Part shown: piece after piece, positions 8,102 through 17,326 of the stretch | Position numbering within the stretch: the stretch's first letter is position 1 | Layout: every line of letters begins with the position of its first letter | Assembly: GCF_904846675.1 (NCBI RefSeq) | Contig: NZ_CAJHBT010000002.1 | Coordinates: 62,001 to 126,000 of the forward strand | Reading direction: 5' to 3' | Source of the DNA: Psychrobacter urativorans | Lineage (GTDB): Bacteria; Pseudomonadota; Gammaproteobacteria; Pseudomonadales; Moraxellaceae | Length of the DNA stretch: 64,000 nt | Position numbers and translations under genes: made by a program | The notes under the pieces: generated by a model | Seen by the model: only the letters and a program-made list of their open reading frames with translations | Told to the model about the DNA's origin: nothing | The model's database searches: none

Positions 8102-8740
8102 ATGATAGAGGCGACCGATAAAAGGAAAGCGGACATAGCAGATAAAGGACGAACAGGTATGAGTATATTGCTAGGCGTTGGGGTAGTTACCATGGTTACT
8201 ATCTTATACATGGGTAAGAAGGGCTGGCAAGCACTGCACAAAGTGGTTGGTATTACCCCAGGCGTGCTTACTTACCAAGACCCCAATGCACCATTATTGT
8301 TATCGGCTATCACATGGCAAAAACTAGACTTCAATGGGCAGCATCTGAGTAGTTTGTCAGACAGTCAATTGCGTCAATTGCAGCGTATCGATAAAAAGGC
8401 AGCCGCTTACCATAATGACCAGCAGAATTTACAAGAACAAGGCCGTATATCAGCGGTTAGCGAAGAGCAATTTGTACTACATAAACTGTTATATACACGG
8501 CTACCTGAGATGTTAGCCAGTCACTATCGCTTGCTGGGCTTTAAGAAGGGTTTGTTAAGTGTTACGAATAATGCAAAAGCTAGCAGCACCGATGATGCCA
8601 AACAGGCTGAAGCCAGTAAGCTATTGCAGGAAGCTTTGGATAATATCGAAAGGCGCTTAGATATATTATTAGAAACACTCGAGACCCAGAGCTTACAAGA
8701 ACTACGCGTGATGAAAAACTATTTAAACAGTCAAAACTAA
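8102..8740 (+). CDS. Uncharacterised membrane-anchored protein, third paralogue
   Basis: 212 residues from the ATG at 8102; family not recognised. A single hydrophobic segment lies at about residues 20-38 (MSILLGVGVVTMVTILYMG). An alternative start at ATG 8159 would place this segment at the very N-terminus and has AAGGA about 10 bases upstream, a better ribosome site than the one for 8102. The C-terminal domain (EEQFVLHKLLYTRLPEMLAS, then a leucine-rich helix RRLDILLETLETQSLQELRV ending in MKNYLNSQ) aligns by eye with the two preceding proteins. The gene lies 14 bases after the second paralogue and ends before a strong terminator at 8781. Function unknown. Confidence 0.75.
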   Translation: MIEATDKRKADIADKGRTGMSILLGVGVVTMVTILYMGKKGWQALHKVVGITPGVLTYQDPNAPLLLSAITWQKLDFNGQHLSSLSDSQLRQLQRIDKKAAAYHNDQQNLQEQGRISAVSEEQFVLHKLLYTRLPEMLASHYRLLGFKKGLLSVTNNAKASSTDDAKQAEASKLLQEALDNIERRLDILLETLETQSLQELRVMKNYLNSQN

Positions 8741-8780
8741 GTCATTTTCTTCGCAACATAAAAATTTGCTTTGTACAATA

Positions 8781-8817
8781 AAAAGCTGCCAATGATAATT
8801 TACCATTGGCAGCTTTT
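8781..8817. terminator. Bidirectional rho-independent terminator
   Basis: A 14-bp perfect stem AAAAGCTGCCAATG (8781-8794) pairs with CATTGGCAGCTTTT (8804-8817). It sits between the convergent third paralogue and rluB and has T/A runs on both sides, so it can end both transcripts. Confidence 0.92.
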
Positions 8818-8849
8818 TAAATGACTGCTTTTTTCTAAACAATCAACTG

Positions 8850-9767
8850 TTAACGCTGATTATTGCGGTCACGCGTATTTCGTGAACCACGACTGGCCGG
8901 ACTTGCACTACTTTTAGGTTTAGCGCTATGACTACGATTGTCATCACTGCGACGAGCTTTTAGCGGCTTGTCCTTGATACGTTCTTGCTTACGTTTAGCA
9001 GCACCGTGTAGACCGGTGCCATGACGTGGGCGCATACTTACCAGGTCCGTTAGCGTATTGATGTCTTTTTTATCTAGTTCTAAAAAACGACCTGTGCGTA
9101 GCTCTTTTGGTAACGCAATGCTGCCATAGCTGGTGCGTAATAAACGACTGACTTTAAGTCCTTGTGACTCAAATAGACGGCGTACTTCGCGATTACGACC
9201 TTCTTGTAGTTTGACGTGATGCCACTTATTGACGCCTTCACCGCCGCCTTCTTTGATGTCCTCAAACTTAGCCAAGCCGTCTTCTAACATGACGCCTGTG
9301 GTCATCGCCCGAGCCATATCTGGGGTCACGTCACCCAATACGCGTACGGCGTACTCACGGGTGACTTCACTGGAGGGATGCATCAAACGATGCGCCATCT
9401 CACCATCATTGGTAAATAGTAGCAAACCTGTGGAGTTGATATCCAAGCGTCCAACCATCACCCAGCGATCGTGGGTCAGTTTAGGCAACCGCTCAAATAC
9501 CGTCGGACGACCTTCTGGATCGTTAGCAGAACAAACCTCACCTTCAGGCTTATAATAAGCCAATACCCGACGACGCTTTTCATTTTCAGCGGTATATTTA
9601 ATCTGACGGCCATCGACACGAATCTCATCACCTTGCTCAACACGGTCACCGATGGTCGCAGGGCCATTATTAACGGATACGCGTCCAGCTTTAATCACTT
9701 CTTCCATCTGCCGGCGTGAACCAAGACCCATACGGGCGAGGGCTTTTTGCAGTTTTTCATCTTTCAT
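8850..9767 (-). CDS. rluB: 23S rRNA pseudouridine synthase RluB
   Basis: About 305 residues. An N-terminal S4 RNA-binding domain (KLQKALARMGLGSRRQMEE) is followed by the RsuA/RluB-type catalytic domain with the catalytic aspartate in GRLDINSTGLLLFTNDG, and then the KLQEGRNREVRRLFES motif. RluB converts a uridine in the peptidyl-transferase region of 23S rRNA (U2605 in E. coli) to pseudouridine. The C-terminal tail after about residue 245 is basic and low-complexity (K, R, S), as in other RluB proteins. The frame extends upstream to 9824, but the ATG at 9767 has AAGGACAG 7 bases before it and starts MKDEKLQKAL, so I use that start. RluB is preferred over RluE/RsuA because of the basic tail and length. 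Confidence 0.88.
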   Translation of the reverse strand: MKDEKLQKALARMGLGSRRQMEEVIKAGRVSVNNGPATIGDRVEQGDEIRVDGRQIKYTAENEKRRRVLAYYKPEGEVCSANDPEGRPTVFERLPKLTHDRWVMVGRLDINSTGLLLFTNDGEMAHRLMHPSSEVTREYAVRVLGDVTPDMARAMTTGVMLEDGLAKFEDIKEGGGEGVNKWHHVKLQEGRNREVRRLFESQGLKVSRLLRTSYGSIALPKELRTGRFLELDKKDINTLTDLVSMRPRHGTGLHGAAKRKQERIKDKPLKARRSDDNRSHSAKPKSSASPASRGSRNTRDRNNQR

Positions 9768-10072
9768 AATGCTGTCCTTGAATCGGTAATACATTTCGCA
9801 ATGTATGAATTTGCAGGTGCACATTCTACGCTATTATACGTCATTTATGACTGAATATTTGCAATACTATTCTATCTATTTGAGTTGTGTTTTAATATAT
9901 TGCCCAATTTAGGTGTTTTTACCATAAGGAAGCGTGATCTGTTTCTATTATTATAAAAAAACTGATTATTATCCACTTCTATAATAATAAAGAATGTAAA
10001 AGGTTTGCCTATTAATTTGCGATAAAAACATAACTTAAAGAGATCAATGATGATAATCGTCAATAGATTATG

Positions 10073-10102
10073 TTATCATGTTGTCGTTTCTTTGATTATA
10101 AT
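10073..10102 (+). promoter_or_regulatory. Candidate promoter of the capsule operon
   Basis: TTATCA (10073-10078) and a perfect TATAAT (10097-10102) are separated by 18 bases, about 85 bases before the wza start. The whole stretch 9768-10188 (about 420 bases) between the divergent rluB and wza is AT-rich and holds no convincing gene; small frames there have no ribosome sites. I looked for a JUMPstart/ops element (GGCGGTAGC) and did not see one. Confidence 0.5.
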
Positions 10103-10188
10103 GTAACAAGAAACTACAATGATGTCATTGCTTTTTTTCTACTAAGCTCATTGCGTAACCATTACTGCAGTTCATAAGGGTTCTTTCT

Positions 10189-11292
10189 ATGCGTCAGTCA
10201 TCTAAGCTATTAAGTGCGGCATGTTTAATGGTCAGTATTTTAATTTCTGGTTGTGCCACAACAACTATTAATTCTGGACTGCAGGCCGGAGATTTACCAC
10301 CTAGTGGTATCTTCTTAGCTGATAATGGCATTCAGTTCAATGTTCAACCATTAAGTTTGGCGACCCTTCCTCCTAAACAAGCTGTTGTACCTAGTAGTGA
10401 TTTATCTCGTTTAGTTAAAGCCTCTAATCGAGTAGATTATCGTATTGCTCAAGGCGATATTCTAAGTATTATCCTGATTGGCTACCCTGAAATGACGCCT
10501 ACAGAATCAGCTAGTGGTAACAATCCTTATACTTCAGGCTATCCTGTTGATCAACAAGGTTTTGTTCAGTTTCCACTGATAGGGCGTATTAAAGCCAGTG
10601 GTCTGAGCGTGCCGCAGTTTACTGCGAACCTGCGAAGCCAGTTACAACGCTATCTTAAATACTCCGATCCACAAGTAAAAATTATTGATTATCGCGGTAA
10701 TAAGTTTTTTATTGATGGCGAAGTTAGTAAGCCGGGCGAATTTGCCATTGCCGATGCGCCGGTTTCACTATATAGCGCAATCTCTATGGCAGGCGGAGCG
10801 ACTCCAACTGGCGACTCAGATAATATCGTATTAAACCGTAAAGGCGTCAGCTATAACATAGGTCTACAGTCATTAAGACAAATGGGATCATCAGCCAACC
10901 AGATTTATCTGCAAGATGGCGACTCCATTCATGTTAACAGTCAAAGCCGTAATAAAATATATGTGCTAGGTGAGTTTGGAAAAGTAGAACCTGTTCCTAT
11001 TCTTGAGCAAGGCATTAGTTTGGCACAGGTCTTGGGTGAGTCCAACGGTCTAAATTCCAGTACTGCTAATGCTGCCAAAATATACGTGGTTCGCGATGAT
11101 CTAAAGCACCAGTATACCAATATTTATTATGTTGATATGCAGACAATCACTAGCTTTGCGTTAGCCAATCGCTTTGAGATGCAAGCTAATGACATTTTAT
11201 ATGTCGATCCGACTGGTCTGGCCCGTTGGAATCGTGTCATTAGTGCCCTACTACCGTCTACCAATGCAATTACTAATTTTTCACGTCTATAG
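10189..11292 (+). CDS. wza: Wza: outer-membrane polysaccharide export lipoprotein
   Basis: 367 residues. The signal peptide ends in a lipobox ISGC with the lipidated cysteine at residue 22. The Poly_export (PES) domain follows (VDYRIAQGDILSIILIGYPE, about 82-101), then SLBB-type repeats (FFIDGEVSKPGEF and KIYVLGEFGKVEP). A C-terminal segment (PTGLARWNRVISALLPSTNAI) corresponds to the amphipathic helix that forms the outer-membrane barrel of Wza. The octameric channel carries group 1-like capsule across the envelope together with Wzc. It is first in the operon, 15 bases before wzb, with AAGGG about 11 bases before the ATG. The wza-wzb-wzc order is the classical export-control set. Confidence 0.93.
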   Translation: MRQSSKLLSAACLMVSILISGCATTTINSGLQAGDLPPSGIFLADNGIQFNVQPLSLATLPPKQAVVPSSDLSRLVKASNRVDYRIAQGDILSIILIGYPEMTPTESASGNNPYTSGYPVDQQGFVQFPLIGRIKASGLSVPQFTANLRSQLQRYLKYSDPQVKIIDYRGNKFFIDGEVSKPGEFAIADAPVSLYSAISMAGGATPTGDSDNIVLNRKGVSYNIGLQSLRQMGSSANQIYLQDGDSIHVNSQSRNKIYVLGEFGKVEPVPILEQGISLAQVLGESNGLNSSTANAAKIYVVRDDLKHQYTNIYYVDMQTITSFALANRFEMQANDILYVDPTGLARWNRVISALLPSTNAITNFSRL

Positions 11293-11307
11293 GTAGAAGT
11301 ATATATT

Positions 11308-11739
11308 ATGGGTTTTAATAATATTTTAGTGGTCTGTGTGGGTAATATATGTCGTAGCCCTATGGCTGCTGCACTTTTGATGAACCAGTATCCAAAAAAG
11401 TACATTGATTCTGCTGGAGTCTCGGCAGTAGTCGGTCATTCTGCCGATCCAAAAGCAATTGAGGTTATGACGGCATGTAACATCGATATGACTAACCATA
11501 TTGCCAAACAGATCAACGAAGCACTAGTATTAAAAGCAGATCTTATTTTGACTATGTCAGTAAATCAAACCAAGTGGATTGAGGAGCAGTGGCCACATTG
11601 CCGCGGTAAGGTTTTTAGAATTGGACATTGGAATGATAAAGACATTGCAGATCCGTATCAGCATGATAAGCCAGCATTCGAGACGGCTAGGCAAGACATC
11701 ATTGAGAGCCTTGAGCAATGGGCTGAAAAAATTAGCTAA
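11308..11739 (+). CDS. wzb: Wzb: low-molecular-weight protein tyrosine phosphatase
   Basis: 143 residues, the normal length for LMW phosphatases. The N-terminal loop VCVGNICRSPMAA contains the CX5R catalytic motif, and the general-acid aspartate lies in DIADPYQHD near residue 110. Wzb removes phosphate from the C-terminal tyrosines of the Wzc kinase, and the cycle of phosphorylation and dephosphorylation is needed for high-level capsule polymerisation. It is cytoplasmic. The stop codon is immediately followed by the possible GTG start of wzc, so the genes are translationally close. Confidence 0.93.
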   Translation: MGFNNILVVCVGNICRSPMAAALLMNQYPKKYIDSAGVSAVVGHSADPKAIEVMTACNIDMTNHIAKQINEALVLKADLILTMSVNQTKWIEEQWPHCRGKVFRIGHWNDKDIADPYQHDKPAFETARQDIIESLEQWAEKIS

Positions 11740-13974
11740 GTGACGAACATACATATGAATACAGATATAAAAAAGTTACCAGAACAAGCCAATAATCGCG
11801 ATAACAATGAGATCGACTTATCGGCCTTATTTTGGCTGCTATTGCGTGGCTGGAAAGTCATCATTATCTTTGCTTTATTGGGGCTGGCATTAGGGTTGTT
11901 ATATAGCCGTTATGTCAATCCCACCTTTAAAGCTGATGGGCTGGTACAGATTGATGAGAAGTCAAAAGGTATTGAAGCTCTTGGTGAGAATATCTCTGAC
12001 CTGATAGGATCAGAAGTTAGCAAGGCGCAGACTGAAACTGAGCTAATAAAGTCCCGTATGGTGTTAGAGCCCGTCGTCAATCTACTACACTTAGGTATTC
12101 GAATAAGTGATCCTACAGTCGGTTATGTAGATAGACTATCAAGTAGTCGTATCCATACTCAAGTAAATACCCCTGAAGGTGTGATACTTGAAACTGAAGA
12201 GGGGCAAGTACGGGTCAGTCAATTTAATGTATCGCAAGAGTATTCGAATACACCTTTTACCTTAGTGAGATCTAATACAGGATTTGTGTTAAGTAACGAC
12301 TTTGATGATTTTAAAGGACAATTAAACCAACCGCATCAATTTAGAGGTGTAGATGGTATCATACAAATCACAGTGGAAGATTTGCCTAATCGTGAACATC
12401 CTATCAGTATCACTAAGCAGTCGCTCCAGACCACTACAGATGATATAAATGCTGCTTTAACTGTAATAGAAAAAGGCCAGAAGACTGGTATTATCGAGTT
12501 GTCTTTGATTGGACACAACCAGCAACAAGTGACCTTAGTATTAAATCAGATTATCCAATCGTATGTGGATCAAAATAAATCTCGTGGCTCTGAAGAAACT
12601 ACTAAAACGCTTGAGTTTATGGAAACACAGATACCATCATTGAGGGAAAAGCTAGAAGATTCTGAAGCAATATTCAATAAATTTCGGGAAGAAAACGGCA
12701 CTATTGATGTCAGTAAAGAATCTGAGCTGCTGTTAACAGAAAACTCTAAACTTGATGAGCAGCTTAGTGAGTTAAAACTAAAAAGAGCGGATTTAACGAC
12801 TTACTATACTGAAGAACATCCCTTGGTCATTCAAATTAATGACCAGCTCAAGGTACTCAATAATAGAAAACAAGAGATAGATAACACCATTACAGGTTTG
12901 CCTAAAATACAACGAGAATTCTTAAAACTATCAGAAGATACGGGTATTAATAGAGAAGTTTATCTTACGATGCTCAAAAACTATGAACAGTTAAAAATTG
13001 TCAAAGCAGGTCAAATTGGTTTTGCTCGTATTATTGATTTACCTATCAGTACCTATAGAACAATTGCACCAAAAAAGATGCTAATAATGTTATTGGCATT
13101 GTTATTGGGCACAATGCTGGGGACAATACTGGTACTGCTACGAAGCTTACTGAAAAACACAGTCAAGGATCCTGAGCGCCTTGAGTCCAAGACAGGAATA
13201 CCGGTGATTGCTACCATTCCTCGCTCACCGTCACTATCACGATTGTCTAAAAGTAAAACATCGAATCGGTTGCTGGCTTATATTGATCATAATAGCTTAA
13301 GCTATGAAGCTATCAAAAGTCTAAGAACCAACTTGATGTTTTCAATGCCTAAACAGGCTAGCGCCGACAAACGTGCGCAAGTAATACTAATCTCAGGCGA
13401 AAGCCCAGGCGTTGGTAAGTCATTTATTAGTGGTAATCTTGCAGAGATATTTAGTCAGCTTAATAAAAAGGTTCTAATCATAGACGCTGATATGCGTCTG
13501 GGTGAATTGCATAAAGTATTCAATACGAGCCCAGACAACGGTTTGGGGGATTATCTTTCACGAGAAGATAGCGATCTATCTAATACTGTTCACCCTACCT
13601 TTATGGACTATATTGATTTTATACCTCGAGGAAAACAGCCGCACAATCCTACGTCGCTACTCGCTAGTGAAAAGTTTAGTAGTTTAATGACAGAGCTGAA
13701 GGCACACTACGATTACATCATTATGGATTCACCGCCAGTACTAGCAGCATCGGATGCTATAATATTGTCGGCATATGCAGATAAGGTACTTATGGTTACT
13801 AGATATAACCGCTCGATAGAAGGGCAGCTTGCTTATGCGATCAAGCAATTGAATAAAGCCAATGTACAAGTAGATGGTATTATCCTAAATGACGTGCAGC
13901 AAGGCATTATGGACAAATACAGTTATCATTATAGTTATGCCTATGGCAATAACCAGCAAGTATCACCTAAGTAA
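11740..13974 (+). CDS. wzc: Wzc: bacterial tyrosine autokinase controlling capsule chain length and export
   Basis: 744 residues from the GTG at 11740; an ATG at 11755 gives a protein 5 residues shorter, and neither has a strong ribosome site. A Wzz domain begins with a membrane helix at about 38-58 (VIIIFALLGLALGLLYSRY). A long periplasmic region with coiled-coil character (about 285-390) follows, then a second helix at about 447-468. The cytoplasmic kinase domain has Walker A SGESPGVGKS (about 551-560), Walker A' VLIIDADMR and Walker B YIIMDSPP. The C-terminus carries the tyrosine cluster YSYHYSYAYG that is autophosphorylated and dephosphorylated by Wzb. It acts with Wza across the envelope. 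All key motifs are present. Confidence 0.93.
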   Translation: MTNIHMNTDIKKLPEQANNRDNNEIDLSALFWLLLRGWKVIIIFALLGLALGLLYSRYVNPTFKADGLVQIDEKSKGIEALGENISDLIGSEVSKAQTETELIKSRMVLEPVVNLLHLGIRISDPTVGYVDRLSSSRIHTQVNTPEGVILETEEGQVRVSQFNVSQEYSNTPFTLVRSNTGFVLSNDFDDFKGQLNQPHQFRGVDGIIQITVEDLPNREHPISITKQSLQTTTDDINAALTVIEKGQKTGIIELSLIGHNQQQVTLVLNQIIQSYVDQNKSRGSEETTKTLEFMETQIPSLREKLEDSEAIFNKFREENGTIDVSKESELLLTENSKLDEQLSELKLKRADLTTYYTEEHPLVIQINDQLKVLNNRKQEIDNTITGLPKIQREFLKLSEDTGINREVYLTMLKNYEQLKIVKAGQIGFARIIDLPISTYRTIAPKKMLIMLLALLLGTMLGTILVLLRSLLKNTVKDPERLESKTGIPVIATIPRSPSLSRLSKSKTSNRLLAYIDHNSLSYEAIKSLRTNLMFSMPKQASADKRAQVILISGESPGVGKSFISGNLAEIFSQLNKKVLIIDADMRLGELHKVFNTSPDNGLGDYLSREDSDLSNTVHPTFMDYIDFIPRGKQPHNPTSLLASEKFSSLMTELKAHYDYIIMDSPPVLAASDAIILSAYADKVLMVTRYNRSIEGQLAYAIKQLNKANVQVDGIILNDVQQGIMDKYSYHYSYAYGNNQQVSPK

Positions 13975-13988
13975 AATAGTTGAATGTT

Positions 13989-15959
13989 ATGTCCATAAAA
14001 CCAGAGCTTAATGATACTTATTACTCGCCTAGTGGCACTAGTAATTGGTTGCAACGCATTGCTTGGCGCCTATTAGCACTGCCACGCAGTGTTAAGCGCG
14101 CTATCTTACTCAGTGCAGATTTTGTGATGTCAGTAGTTTGCTTATTCTTTGCATTGGCATTGAGGCATGGCTACATTGCGAATCATATTAGTCCATTAGA
14201 ATTATGTATCTATGCCCTTATTCCTATAGTAAGCCTATATATTGTCGGTTTCTATAAAGGCGTGGCTAGGGGTTTCTTTGACGCTATGATGGGTAGCGTA
14301 CTGCGGTTATTTTTTCTACTCATCATATTCTATGAAGTCATTCTTTATTTTGATTGGCTGCCAGTTATTCCTCGTTCTGTCCCAATATTGTATTTATTCT
14401 TATTTTTTATTTGGTTATGGAACAGTCGGTTAACAGTTAAAGAATTATTGGTACGCTTGCAGGGTAAACGCCAAAGACGACCCAAAAGTGATGCCGATCA
14501 AGAAAATGTGATTATTTATGGGGCAGGCTTCGCTGGTGTAGAGTTGTTCGAGGGATTAAAGTACTCACACAAATATAATGTTGTGGCTTTTATTGATGAT
14601 GATCTCCAGCTGACTGGAGGCTATCTGCTAGGTAAAAGAATCTATACTGCTAATGAGTTGGTTGAATTGGTGGATAAACTTAACATTGCACAGGTTTTTT
14701 TAGCCGTCCCCTCTATTAGCCGAGCTCATAGAAGACAAATTATCGATAAATTAGCTGGTGTTTCTATTAAGATAAAAGCATTACCTAGTTTACATGAAAT
14801 TGTCGATGAAAAAGTTACCGTCAGTAGTATGCGTAAGGTTGATATCTTAGATGTGCTAGATCGACAAACGGTCGAGCCAGATACGACCTTATTACAAAGA
14901 AATATTACAGATAAATATGTGTTAGTTACTGGTGCAGGTGGCTCCATCGGTAGTGAGCTGTGTCGACAAATTATTAAAAATAAGCCTAAGTGCATAGTGC
15001 TCTATGAGTTGTCAGAATATGCCTTATACAGCATCCATCAAGAGCTTATCGGCAATCAAGCAAACCATTCTGATTATAAAGATATCGAAATTGTTGCCGT
15101 CATTGGTAGTGTTACTAATCAAGACAAGTTACTCAGAATATTTAAGCAATACCATATACAGACGGTGTATCACGCCGCCGCTTACAAGCATGTGCCTCTC
15201 GTTGAGCATAATCCATTCGAAGGGGTAATCAATAATACTAAGGGTACTTATTGTTGTGCTCGTGCTGCTATTCGGGCTGAGGTTGAGACTTTTGTGCTTA
15301 TCTCTACTGATAAGGCAGTAAGACCTACCAACGTCATGGGCGCGTCTAAGCGTCTAGCTGAGCTGGTATGTCAAGGATTAAGCCAAATAGAGCAAGTAAA
15401 TAACCGAACCTGCATCAGCATGGTGCGTTTTGGTAATGTATTAGGCTCATCTGGCTCTGTCGTACCTCTATTTACCAAGCAAATTGAGCAAGGTAGATCC
15501 ATTACCGTCACCCATCCAGATGTGACACGCTACTTTATGACCATTCCAGAGGCGGCAAATTTAGTGATTCAGGCTGGTGCCATGGCAACTGGTGGCGAGG
15601 TATTTGTGCTCAATATGGGAGATCCAGTCAAGATCGTCGATCTTGCGCATCGAATGATTCACTTAAGTGGCTGTGAAATTAAGGATGAAAACCATCCAGA
15701 TGGCGATATAGAGGTTGTCTTCACAGGATTAAGACCAGGCGAAAAACTCTATGAAGAACTCATCATTGGTGAAGATAATGTTGAAGATACTGGTCATCCA
15801 TTGATTATGCAGGCATTGGAGCATAATTTTCCACTGCAGGATATTGAAGATATGCTGTCTGAGCTTCCCAATAAAGCACAGCAATATGATGTAATCTGGC
15901 TAAAACAGCAATTCAAACGTTTCGTGTCTGGTTATCAAGAAGGTTCGCCGCCAGCATAA
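13989..15959 (+). CDS. Membrane UDP-GlcNAc 4,6-dehydratase (PglF/WbpM/CapD family)
   Basis: About 656 residues. Four N-terminal membrane helices (about 35-145) are followed by a CoA-binding-like Rossmann domain (IIYGAGFAGVELFEG, about 176-190) and the catalytic SDR domain with NAD motif VTGAGGSIGSELC (about 311-323). The active-site region is STDKAVRPTNVMGASKR, in which the usual YxxxK tyrosine is replaced by methionine, as in WbpM/PglF. The enzyme makes UDP-2-acetamido-2,6-dideoxy-4-keto-hexose from UDP-GlcNAc, the precursor of QuiNAc, FucNAc or diNAcBac. No PglE/PglD pair is present, but a 4-reductase-like domain is fused to the initiating transferase at 36827, so QuiNAc/FucNAc is the likely product. 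The frame opens at TTG 13980; ATG 13989 is the better start. Confidence 0.88.
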   Translation: MSIKPELNDTYYSPSGTSNWLQRIAWRLLALPRSVKRAILLSADFVMSVVCLFFALALRHGYIANHISPLELCIYALIPIVSLYIVGFYKGVARGFFDAMMGSVLRLFFLLIIFYEVILYFDWLPVIPRSVPILYLFLFFIWLWNSRLTVKELLVRLQGKRQRRPKSDADQENVIIYGAGFAGVELFEGLKYSHKYNVVAFIDDDLQLTGGYLLGKRIYTANELVELVDKLNIAQVFLAVPSISRAHRRQIIDKLAGVSIKIKALPSLHEIVDEKVTVSSMRKVDILDVLDRQTVEPDTTLLQRNITDKYVLVTGAGGSIGSELCRQIIKNKPKCIVLYELSEYALYSIHQELIGNQANHSDYKDIEIVAVIGSVTNQDKLLRIFKQYHIQTVYHAAAYKHVPLVEHNPFEGVINNTKGTYCCARAAIRAEVETFVLISTDKAVRPTNVMGASKRLAELVCQGLSQIEQVNNRTCISMVRFGNVLGSSGSVVPLFTKQIEQGRSITVTHPDVTRYFMTIPEAANLVIQAGAMATGGEVFVLNMGDPVKIVDLAHRMIHLSGCEIKDENHPDGDIEVVFTGLRPGEKLYEELIIGEDNVEDTGHPLIMQALEHNFPLQDIEDMLSELPNKAQQYDVIWLKQQFKRFVSGYQEGSPPA

Positions 15960-16021
15960 TGTAATTATTTTAATACTTACACCACTTAATATTGATTAGT
16001 AAGACCATTTAAAGGAACATC

Positions 16022-17299
16022 ATGATAAACATTGATAACATTAAAATAGCCGTGATTGGTCTTGGTTATGTTGGGCTCCCTCTAGCAGTTGAGTTTGGCA
16101 AAAAGATCTCGGTTATAGGCTTTGACATCAACACTAACCGAATCGCTGAGCTAATATCGGGTACGGATCATACGTTAGAAGTCAGTGATGAAGAGTTATC
16201 ACAAGCATCGCGTTTGAGTTATAGCTCGGACATGCAAATGCTCAAAGACTGTAACTTTTTTATCGTAACGGTACCTACGCCTATCGATGAATATAAACAG
16301 CCTGATTTGACACCCCTTATCAAAGCATCAACGGCCATCGGTAGTATCCTCAAACAAGATGATATTGTGGTCTATGAGTCTACGGTATATCCTGGCGCTA
16401 CTGAAGAGGTCTGTATTCCGGTATTAGAAAAAAAATCTGGACTAATATTCAATCAAGACTTTTATGCAGGCTATAGCCCCGAACGTATTAATCCAGGTGA
16501 TAAAGAGCATCGCGTCACCAATATTCTAAAGGTAACTGCAGGTTCTACCCCTGAAATAGCAGACTTCGTTGATGAAGTGTACAATCTCATTATTACTGCA
16601 GGGACACACAAAGCACCTTCTATCAAGGTAGCAGAGGCCGCAAAAGTCATTGAAAATACGCAAAGAGACGTCAATATCGCCTTGATTAATGAGTTAGCTG
16701 TTATCTTTAACAAGATGAATATAGATACCGAAGCAGTATTACAAGCAGCAGGAACGAAGTGGAACTTCCTACCGTTCCGTCCAGGTTTAGTCGGTGGGCA
16801 TTGTATTGGTGTCGACCCATATTATCTGACCCATAAAGCACAAGCTATCGGGTACAACCCAGAGATTATCCTTGCGGGTAGACGTCTCAATGATGGTATG
16901 GGCGCGTATGTAACCACGCAGCTAATTAAAACAATGATAAAAAAACGTATCCAAGTAGAAGGTGCGAAGGTATTAATACTGGGTTTAAGTTTTAAAGAAA
17001 ATTGTCCTGATGTGCGTAATACTAAAATTATCGATATCGTGCATGAGCTACAGGAATACAATATTGGGGTCGATATTTATGATCCTTGGGTGAATATTGA
17101 TGAAGCCCAGCGTGAATATAATATTGCTCCCATTAGTGAGCCATTATCTAATCATTATGACGGTGTCATCTTAGCAGTCGCTCATCAAGAGTTTGTCCAA
17201 ATGGGAATAGATAATATTCGTAGCCTTGGTAAAGACGATCATGTCCTTTACGACTTAAAATATGTCTTTGCAAGAGATGATACTGATATTCGCTTATAA
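16022..17299 (+). CDS. tviB: UDP-N-acetylhexosamine 6-dehydrogenase (TviB/WbpO type)
   Basis: 425 residues of the UDP-glucose/GDP-mannose dehydrogenase family. The NAD-binding loop [14 protein letters not shown] is at about 13-26, the middle domain has [17 protein letters not shown], and the catalytic cysteine is about residue 261 in [11 protein letters not shown]. The C-terminal domain carries [15 protein letters not shown]. It oxidises C6 of UDP-GlcNAc or UDP-GalNAc to the uronic acid in two NAD-dependent steps. The closest resemblance is to TviB/VipA and WbpO. A TviC-type 4-epimerase follows 28 bases downstream, the usual pair for UDP-GalNAcA. AAAGGAAC lies about 7 bases before the ATG. 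Substrate detail is family knowledge. Confidence 0.9.
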   Translation: MINIDNIKIAVIGLGYVGLPLAVEFGKKISVIGFDINTNRIAELISGTDHTLEVSDEELSQASRLSYSSDMQMLKDCNFFIVTVPTPIDEYKQPDLTPLIKASTAIGSILKQDDIVVYESTVYPGATEEVCIPVLEKKSGLIFNQDFYAGYSPERINPGDKEHRVTNILKVTAGSTPEIADFVDEVYNLIITAGTHKAPSIKVAEAAKVIENTQRDVNIALINELAVIFNKMNIDTEAVLQAAGTKWNFLPFRPGLVGGHCIGVDPYYLTHKAQAIGYNPEIILAGRRLNDGMGAYVTTQLIKTMIKKRIQVEGAKVLILGLSFKENCPDVRNTKIIDIVHELQEYNIGVDIYDPWVNIDEAQREYNIAPISEPLSNHYDGVILAVAHQEFVQMGIDNIRSLGKDDHVLYDLKYVFARDDTDIRL

Positions 17300-17326
17300 A
17301 TGTCTTAGATAATAAGGAAAATAACA

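Noticed and set aside
9872..10063. Small - strand frame in the rluB-wza gap
   Set aside because: AT-rich, rich in I/F/N, no ribosome site; it looks like chance in a promoter region.
9768..10188. JUMPstart/ops antitermination element before the capsule operon
   Set aside because: I looked for GGCGGTAGC-like sequence upstream of wza and saw none.
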